Shown in pieces: positions 62,644 to 64,000 of a stretch of 64,000 bases of DNA. The translations under genes and the position numbers were made by a program. Positions within the stretch are counted from its first letter, which is position 1; each line of letters starts with the position of its first letter. Source of the DNA: CAVUXJ01 sp963814975 (GTDB taxonomy: Bacteria; Acidobacteriota; Vicinamibacteria; Vicinamibacterales; CAVVIG01); NCBI GenBank assembly GCA_963814975.1, contig CAWFFB010000022.1:124001-188000 (forward strand). The letters are read 5' to 3'. The notes under the pieces are model-generated. The model was not told the origin of the DNA, ran no database searches, and was given only the letters and a program-made list of their open reading frames with translations.

Positions 62644-64000
62644 ACCTCTCGGACAGGCTCCGCGCGATTGTCGACACCCCCCGTGCCTCCGCGGAACGGG
62701 CAGGTCTCAGCCGGATGTCACCTGCCGATCCGCCAATCGAGCTCGCCGGGGGCACACTCGAACAGACTCTCGGCGGCGAATGGCGACAGCAGGGCGCAGA
62801 CCGCTGCTTCGTCGTCGAACGTCGCACGCCGCCTGATGCGACGTTTGGCGGGGTTCTGGTCGCGGAGATGGCCGGGGTACTGACGTGCGCCGCGGCTCAT
62901 GCCCCCCTTCTGACGCCCGCTGCGCCAGCGTCACCGCCCTTCCTGTTCTTCGATATCGAGACGACCGGCCTGAGCGGCGGTGCGGGCACTTGCGCGTTTC
63001 TCGTCGGCTGCGCCTGGTTTGGCGATGATCGAGCGTTCCACACGCGGCAATACGTGCTGACGAATCACCGCGACGAACGGCCGATGCTCGAGAGCGTCGC
63101 TGGCGAGTTGGCACGCGCGGGAACGCTGGTGACCTTCAACGGCAAGTCGTTCGACGCGCCAGTTCTTGAAATGCGGTACATGTTTCACCGGCTTCAGTGG
63201 CCCGGCACCCGCCTGCCGCATCTGGACGTGCTGCACCCGGCCCGTTTGTTCTGGGGGACGTCGGCCCGTCTGAGGATGGACATGACGGACGCTGCACGTG
63301 AGGCTTCGTCGGATCGCCGTCGCCTTGGCGGAGGCGGTCACCCGGACGTGGCTGCGGAGTGGACTCCGAGATCGTGTTCGCTGCTTGCACTCGAGCAGCA
63401 AATCCTTGGGGCGAACCGAGCCGGCGATGTGCCGGGTTTCGAGATCCCCGCGCGCTACTTTCAGTTTCTCCGAAACGGTGACGCGCGTCCGCTTGGCGTC
63501 GTGTTCGAGCACAACCGGCTCGACCTGCTGTCGCTCGCCGGCCTGACGACGCGCCTGCTGCAGCTCGTGCAGGATGGTCCAGGGAAGGCGCGTGACGCGC
63601 ACGAGGCACTGGCGCTCGGTCGCGTATATCAGCGCGGCGGGTTGGAGGATCGCGCGGTCGAGGCGTTCGAGCGCACCATGGCGATGAGCGGATCGCTGCA
63701 AGAGTCGCTGGCGGCCCCGATTCGAGTGGATGCGCTGCGTTCGCTCGCGTGCGCCGCGCGGCGCGCCCGCCGGCACCACGACGCTGCGGCATGCTGGCGC
63801 CAGTTGCTGGAGGTCCCCCTCTGCCCCAGGAATATGGCTCGCCAAGCGCTGGAAGCGCTCGCCATCCACCATGAGCATCGCGTACGCGATTTCGGCGCGG
63901 CCCGCACGTTTGCCTTGGGAAGCCTGAACGCGGCACACCGCACCTCGGCAAGCGCACGCGCGCGACACCGCCTGGCACGCCTCGAGCGCAAACTTTCAGG
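62640..64000 (+). CDS. mrfB: MrfB/YprB-type DEDD exonuclease with C-terminal helical repeats (3' truncated by window edge)
   Basis: The open frame runs from ATG 62640, overlapping the mrfA stop by four bases (ATGA), to the window end, at least 453 residues. The RNase-H-like exonuclease core has FFDIETTGLSGG (Asp105, Glu107), TFNGKSFDAPVLEMRY (second Asp) and HNRLDLLSLAGL (third motif). A Gly/Arg-rich insertion of about 45 residues follows LDVLHPARLFWG. The C-terminal part (ALALGRVYQRGGLEDRAVEA onward) looks like tetratricopeptide helices. In the known system this partner is the nuclease of the helicase. Confidence 0.88.
   Translation, partial: MNLSDRLRAIVDTPRASAERAGLSRMSPADPPIELAGGTLEQTLGGEWRQQGADRCFVVERRTPPDATFGGVLVAEMAGVLTCAAAHAPLLTPAAPASPPFLFFDIETTGLSGGAGTCAFLVGCAWFGDDRAFHTRQYVLTNHRDERPMLESVAGELARAGTLVTFNGKSFDAPVLEMRYMFHRLQWPGTRLPHLDVLHPARLFWGTSARLRMDMTDAAREASSDRRRLGGGGHPDVAAEWTPRSCSLLALEQQILGANRAGDVPGFEIPARYFQFLRNGDARPLGVVFEHNRLDLLSLAGLTTRLLQLVQDGPGKARDAHEALALGRVYQRGGLEDRAVEAFERTMAMSGSLQESLAAPIRVDALRSLACAARRARRHHDAAACWRQLLEVPLCPRNMARQALEALAIHHEHRVRDFGAARTFALGSLNAAHRTSASARARHRLARLERKLS

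Noticed and set aside
63255..63390. A frameshift inside the mrfB-like gene, suspected from unusual sequence.
   Set aside because: The frame stays open and conserved motifs on both sides are in the same frame, so a low-complexity insertion is the simpler view.

Overview
The window looks like chromosomal DNA of an uncultured, GC-rich bacterium, most likely an acidobacterium of the Vicinamibacteria type. Supporting signs are a VWFA-domain protein of the acidobacterial kind, an orphan nuoG, a DUF5658 protein and short tandem-repeat spacers. This placement is inference, because no rRNA is present. I see no tRNA, rRNA, CRISPR array, transposase or phage gene.

Layout. 1-13 kb is housekeeping: the 3' end of polA, a secreted tetratricopeptide-like protein, poly(A) polymerase (pcnB), a fatty-acid desaturase, a damaged serC-serA-DUF1015 serine-synthesis block, 4-alpha-glucanotransferase, an aminotransferase, an M49 dipeptidyl-peptidase and a beta-CASP nuclease. 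13.2-26.8 kb is the most striking part: three tandem copies of a periplasmic molybdenum-hydroxylase cassette of PaoABC type (Tat-exported 2Fe-2S subunit S, Mo subunit L, FAD/4Fe-4S subunit M). M is almost base-for-base identical in all three copies and S is identical in two. The L subunits have diverged. The middle S is reduced to a 29-codon relic and the first L carries five frameshifts. Small paralogous lipoproteins separate the cassettes. A membrane cytochrome b, an unknown helical protein and a methylenetetrahydrofolate-reductase-like protein follow.

29-45 kb holds a pteridine-reductase-like SDR, a broken CHRD protein, an ACT-domain protein, an OmpA lipoprotein, a VWFA protein, an aminotransferase, a BioF/Kbl enzyme coupled to an M1 aminopeptidase, an orphan nuoG, DsbD and a GAF-domain membrane protein. 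45-54 kb is rich in regulation: a GAF-GAF-PP2C phosphatase, a hybrid histidine kinase, a FliA-type sigma factor, a tiny kinase-dimerisation-like protein, an excisionase-like HTH protein and an NtrC-type regulator. 54-64 kb has a tandem-repeat protein, DUF218, hydrolase, DUF547, SDR and APC permease genes, and ends in an mrfA-mrfB (yprA-yprB) DNA-repair pair.

Two general features matter for any reader. First, about twenty genes are interrupted by single-base indels, often in homopolymers. Many are probably consensus errors, but serC, serA, CHRD and the first L carry enough damage to be candidate pseudogenes. Second, at least eight genes begin exactly six bases after a TAnnnT hexamer and have no ribosome binding site, which suggests widespread leaderless transcription.
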